This document shows positions 63,451 through 64,000 of a stretch of 64,000 nt of DNA, piece by piece. The notes below the pieces were generated by a model. That model made no database searches, was not told the origin of the DNA, and saw nothing but the letters and a program-made list of their open reading frames with translations. A program made the translations under genes and the position numbers. Location of the stretch: NCBI GenBank assembly GCA_017522345.1, contig JAFWZN010000078.1, forward strand, positions 1-64,000, read 5' to 3'. The DNA comes from Clostridia bacterium. GTDB taxonomy: Bacteria > Bacillota > Clostridia > Christensenellales > Aristaeellaceae. Every line of letters begins with the position of its first letter. Positions within the stretch are counted from its first letter, which is position 1.

Positions 63451-64000
63451 TTAAAACGCGTTATAGTGCATCATCCAGATAATTTCGCCCTTTGTATCAA
63501 ATAAAATCCGGAAAATGACGTCAAAGCCCATGCTTTCATAATAGTGCGCCGAAATCTCAACCAGATTTTCCGCCGCCGGCGCAATCAATACCTGCGTATA
63601 CAAAGAAGCCTCGGGATCATAGCTCCAGATGAGCGCGTCCTTTGAAAGCTTGTATTCAACGCTTTTTTCTTCCATATTCTGTGCATACACGGTAAAAATG
63701 CTTGCGTCGTACATAACGGAGCAGAAATCAACCGTAACATACTGATTTCCCTCATCGTCGCTTCTTGCGTTTTTCACCTGCGCAAGATACGCGTCCGATA
63801 CGTCGATGCTCTCCAGGCGGAACGACGCGAAGAATTTCTCCTGCGCATCAATAAGCGCCTGTTCGTTTTCATTCAGCCACGAATTGAACACAATAAGAAG
63901 ATACATGCCTTCTTCGACCTTTGAAACGAATGCGTCCGTCGTGTACGCTTCCTCTTCATCTGCCGCTTTATTGTGTCTGTACACAATGCGGGTTTGTGCG
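63451..64000 (-). CDS. Unknown protein, N-terminus cut by window edge
   Basis: The reading frame stays open to the window edge, so only the last 182 or so residues are seen. A GTG at 63984 exists but has no ribosome site, and the frame continues beyond it. The part seen is acidic, with many aromatic residues and a beta-rich pattern (YLLIVFNSWLNENEQALIDA, DVIFRILFDTKGEIIWMMHYNAF split). I recognise no family. Its terminator overlaps the lepA promoter. Confidence 0.6.
   Translation of the reverse strand, partial: AQTRIVYRHNKAADEEEAYTTDAFVSKVEEGMYLLIVFNSWLNENEQALIDAQEKFFASFRLESIDVSDAYLAQVKNARSDDEGNQYVTVDFCSVMYDASIFTVYAQNMEEKSVEYKLSKDALIWSYDPEASLYTQVLIAPAAENLVEISAHYYESMGFDVIFRILFDTKGEIIWMMHYNAF

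Overview
The window is a chromosomal segment of a Gram-positive, probably spore-forming anaerobe of the Clostridia (Firmicutes). Three things point there: gene orders known from Bacillus and Clostridium (gerM-rph-ysnA-ysnB, darA-holB-yaaT, rplS-rbgA-rnhB, dprA-topA-trmFO-hslVU, rpmE-DUF1385-prmC-prfA, hrcA-grpE-dnaK-dnaJ-prmA-rsmE-mtaB); sporulation or germination families (SpoIID, GerM, YaaT/RicT); and strong AGGAGG ribosome sites with sigma-A type promoters and a CIRCE operator. The GC content looks close to 50 percent. I cannot name the genus; gut or rumen Christensenellales or Oscillospirales relatives would fit. No prophage, insertion sequence, CRISPR array or rRNA gene was seen.

Layout. 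0-5.5 kb: a membrane protein with a zinc-site tail, a tiny Cys/Pro-rich protein, a Nudix hydrolase, a SpoIID-like lipoprotein, RadA, and a membrane-anchored phosphoesterase with altered metal ligands. 5.6-12 kb: an oligosaccharide ABC importer (two permeases and a binding protein) with a YesN-type response regulator and YesM-type histidine kinase. 12-14.2 kb: a gene-poor stretch rich in hairpin repeats, an XRE-TPR regulator and a four-tRNA operon (Arg, His, Gln, Lys). 14.2-20.2 kb: yfcE, a fused RNase PH/XTP pyrophosphatase, gerM, a lactonase, a MazG-like pyrophosphatase and uxaC. 20.2-24.7 kb: a zinc-ribbon protein, yaaT (frameshifted), holB, darA, cdsA and rplS. 24.7-41 kb: a long rightward run of DNA and RNA housekeeping genes (rbgA, rnhB, yraN, comM/yifB, dprA, topA, trmFO, hslV, hslU) interrupted by a 1315-residue double GT-C glycosyltransferase and ending with a sugar nucleotidyltransferase fused to a degenerate phosphomutase. 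41-64 kb: leftward genes: a secreted unknown, ribulokinase, a tyrosine phosphatase, a Sua5/YwlC-type protein, prfA, prmC, DUF1385, rpmE, rho, a TRM11-like methyltransferase, rpsU, hinT, mtaB, rsmE, prmA, dnaJ, dnaK, grpE, hrcA, hemW, lepA and a gene cut by the window edge.

How the genes fit together. Most of the window is translation, RNA modification, proteostasis and DNA maintenance. The carbon-related genes (sugar ABC importer with its two-component system, uxaC, ribulokinase, lactonase) suggest life on plant or host glycans. The heat-shock cluster has a perfect CIRCE element plus an extra half site on its promoter.

The most unusual material is non-coding. There are two copies, about 12 kb apart and in inverted orientation, of a three-hairpin element whose stems differ by compensatory changes. 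There is also a head-to-head array of ATGAAGC motifs alternating with small, sequence-variable hairpins between the XRE regulator and the tRNA operon. Three genes have Shine-Dalgarno sequences that can be paired by upstream complementary sequence. None of these was tested by folding or database search here; the calls rest on reading the bases.
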